Assembly: GCF_937949835.1 (NCBI RefSeq)
Contig: NZ_CALEDC010000289.1
Coordinates: forward strand, 1-15,491
Length of the DNA stretch: 15,491 nucleotides
Source of the DNA: an uncultured Campylobacter sp.
Lineage (GTDB): Bacteria; Campylobacterota; Campylobacteria; Campylobacterales; Campylobacteraceae
Direction: 5' to 3'
In this document: in pieces, positions 14,659 through 15,491 of the stretch
How positions within the stretch are numbered: the stretch's first letter is position 1
How the letters are laid out: every line of letters starts with the position of its first letter
Notes under the pieces: generated by a model
Database searches by the model: none
Seen by the model: only the letters and a program-made list of their open reading frames with translations
What the model was told of the DNA's origin: nothing
Program-made: the position numbers and the translations under genes

Positions 14659-15491
14659 GATTTTTAAGCCATGCCGATATGAGCTTACATTTCTTTCGCC
14701 GCCCGATAATGCAGGCTTTAAAAGAGCGCGGGCACGAGGTTTTTGCAATCGCTCCTCGCGGCGCTTATACGCAGGATTTAGCGCGCGATTTTAATGCCGT
14801 AACCTACGATCTTGATCGAGCTAGCCTGAATCCGCTTACCGTATTTAGCAACACCAAAGCCCTTGCGCGCGAGCTAAAAAGGCTAAATTTGGACCTGCTG
14901 CAAACAGCTGCGCACAAATCAAACGTGTTTGGTACGCTGGCGGCTCGCGAGGCGGGTATAAAATATGTGATAAACTTAGTTGAGGGGCTGGGCAGCTTTT
15001 ATATCGACGATGATATTAAAACAAGGCTCGTGAGGGCTGTCTTAGAGAAGCTTTATAAATTTTCATTTTCGCAGGCGGATGCTTGCGTATTTGTAAACGA
15101 TGCTGATCCCGATTATATGCTATCTCGCGGGCTTATTGCGAAGCAAAAGGTCATAAGGATTAAAAGTGTAGGCGTAAATGCTGAAAGATTCAACCCCAAA
15201 ATCGTTAGTGCGGCGGATCTGGGCGAGGATTTGCACGGCAAAAAGATCGTACTGATGGTAGCTCGCGCGATGTGGCATAAGGGCGTGAGAGAATTCTACG
15301 AAGCAGCAGAAATTTTAAAAGATCGATCGGATGCAAAATTTGTCTTTGTAGGCGAGGGTTTTGCGGGCAATAAAAGCACCGCTGATCCTACGTTTTTGCG
15401 AAGCGGTGCGGTGCATTATCTGGGTGCCAGAAATGATGTGCCAGAGCTTTTGAAGGCTAGTTACCTGCTAGCACTTCCTAGCTACAAAGAG
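14646..15491 (+). CDS. pglA: N-acetylgalactosaminyltransferase PglA, 3'-truncated by window end
   Basis: An uninterrupted frame of 282 codons runs to the last base. The translation matches C. jejuni PglA by eye: MARIGFLSHADMS near the start, RASLNPLTVF, LDLLQTAAHKSN, LVEGLGSFYI, VIRIKSVGVN, VLMVARAMWHKGVREFYE, SGAVHYLGAR, and the opening of the E-x7-E region at LPSYKE where the window ends. PglA is a GT4 enzyme that adds the first GalNAc to undecaprenyl-PP-diNAcBac at the cytoplasmic side of the inner membrane. The start is ATG 14646, since the PglA N-terminus follows directly; AAGGA (14632-14636) lies 9 nt upstream. It follows pglB, the C. jejuni order, which predicts pglC and pglD beyond the window. 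About 90-100 residues are expected after the cut. Confidence 0.92.
   Translation, partial: MARIGFLSHADMSLHFFRRPIMQALKERGHEVFAIAPRGAYTQDLARDFNAVTYDLDRASLNPLTVFSNTKALARELKRLNLDLLQTAAHKSNVFGTLAAREAGIKYVINLVEGLGSFYIDDDIKTRLVRAVLEKLYKFSFSQADACVFVNDADPDYMLSRGLIAKQKVIRIKSVGVNAERFNPKIVSAADLGEDLHGKKIVLMVARAMWHKGVREFYEAAEILKDRSDAKFVFVGEGFAGNKSTADPTFLRSGAVHYLGARNDVPELLKASYLLALPSYKE

Overview
The window looks like a chromosomal segment of a Campylobacter with fairly high GC, in the range of oral species such as C. gracilis, C. showae or C. rectus. This is inferred from three things: the order galE ... pglJ-pglB-pglA, recognisable PglJ, PglB, PglA and Gne proteins, and dense same-strand packing with Campylobacter-like AAATTT-rich codon runs. 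All recognised genes are on the + strand. I have no database result, so the species is not settled.

Layout. (1) 1-1704: the 3' part of a PolB-type 3'-5' exonuclease, overlapping a small exported ATP-dependent DNA ligase. (2) 1715-1759: a promoter-like TATAAT and a strong RBS opening the glycosylation operon. (3) 1757-10429: gne/galE; a Wzx-type flippase; a two-[4Fe-4S] protein of the coenzyme F420 hydrogenase beta-subunit family; a polysaccharide pyruvyl transferase; a PglH-like GT4; a GT2; and a second PglH-like GT4. From the flippase on, the genes are joined by 1-4 nt overlaps or a 1 nt gap. (4) 10430-10670: the largest intergenic gap. (5) 10671-15491: pglJ, pglB (oligosaccharyltransferase) and pglA, which runs off the window end. 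A 17-codon leader ORF sits between pglB and pglA.

Together these genes should build a lipid-linked oligosaccharide on undecaprenyl-PP, flip it and transfer it to Asn. Gne supplies UDP-GalNAc (or UDP-Gal). PglA and PglJ add the first GalNAcs. The PglH-like and GT2 enzymes extend or branch. The pyruvyl transferase may add a ketal. A Wzx-type protein occupies the flippase position, and PglB transfers the glycan. Compared with the C. jejuni locus, the flippase type, the pyruvyl transferase/Fe-S pair and the doubled PglH-like gene are the novelties.

The most unusual signal is a family of in-frame, Asn-rich low-complexity inserts in several otherwise unrelated genes: the end of the exonuclease fragment, the Fe-S protein, the GT2 twice, and a ~210-residue N-terminal extension of PglB. 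At DNA level they are dense arrays of the hexamer (A/G)AATT(C/T): 18 copies in 282 bp and 20 copies in 516 bp. In the inserts they fall almost always in one codon phase (Asn then Ser/Phe/Leu). That hexamer is, from memory, the RAATTY site methylated by CtsM that marks DNA for natural transformation in C. jejuni. This raises the idea that the arrays are gene-embedded uptake/methylation marks.
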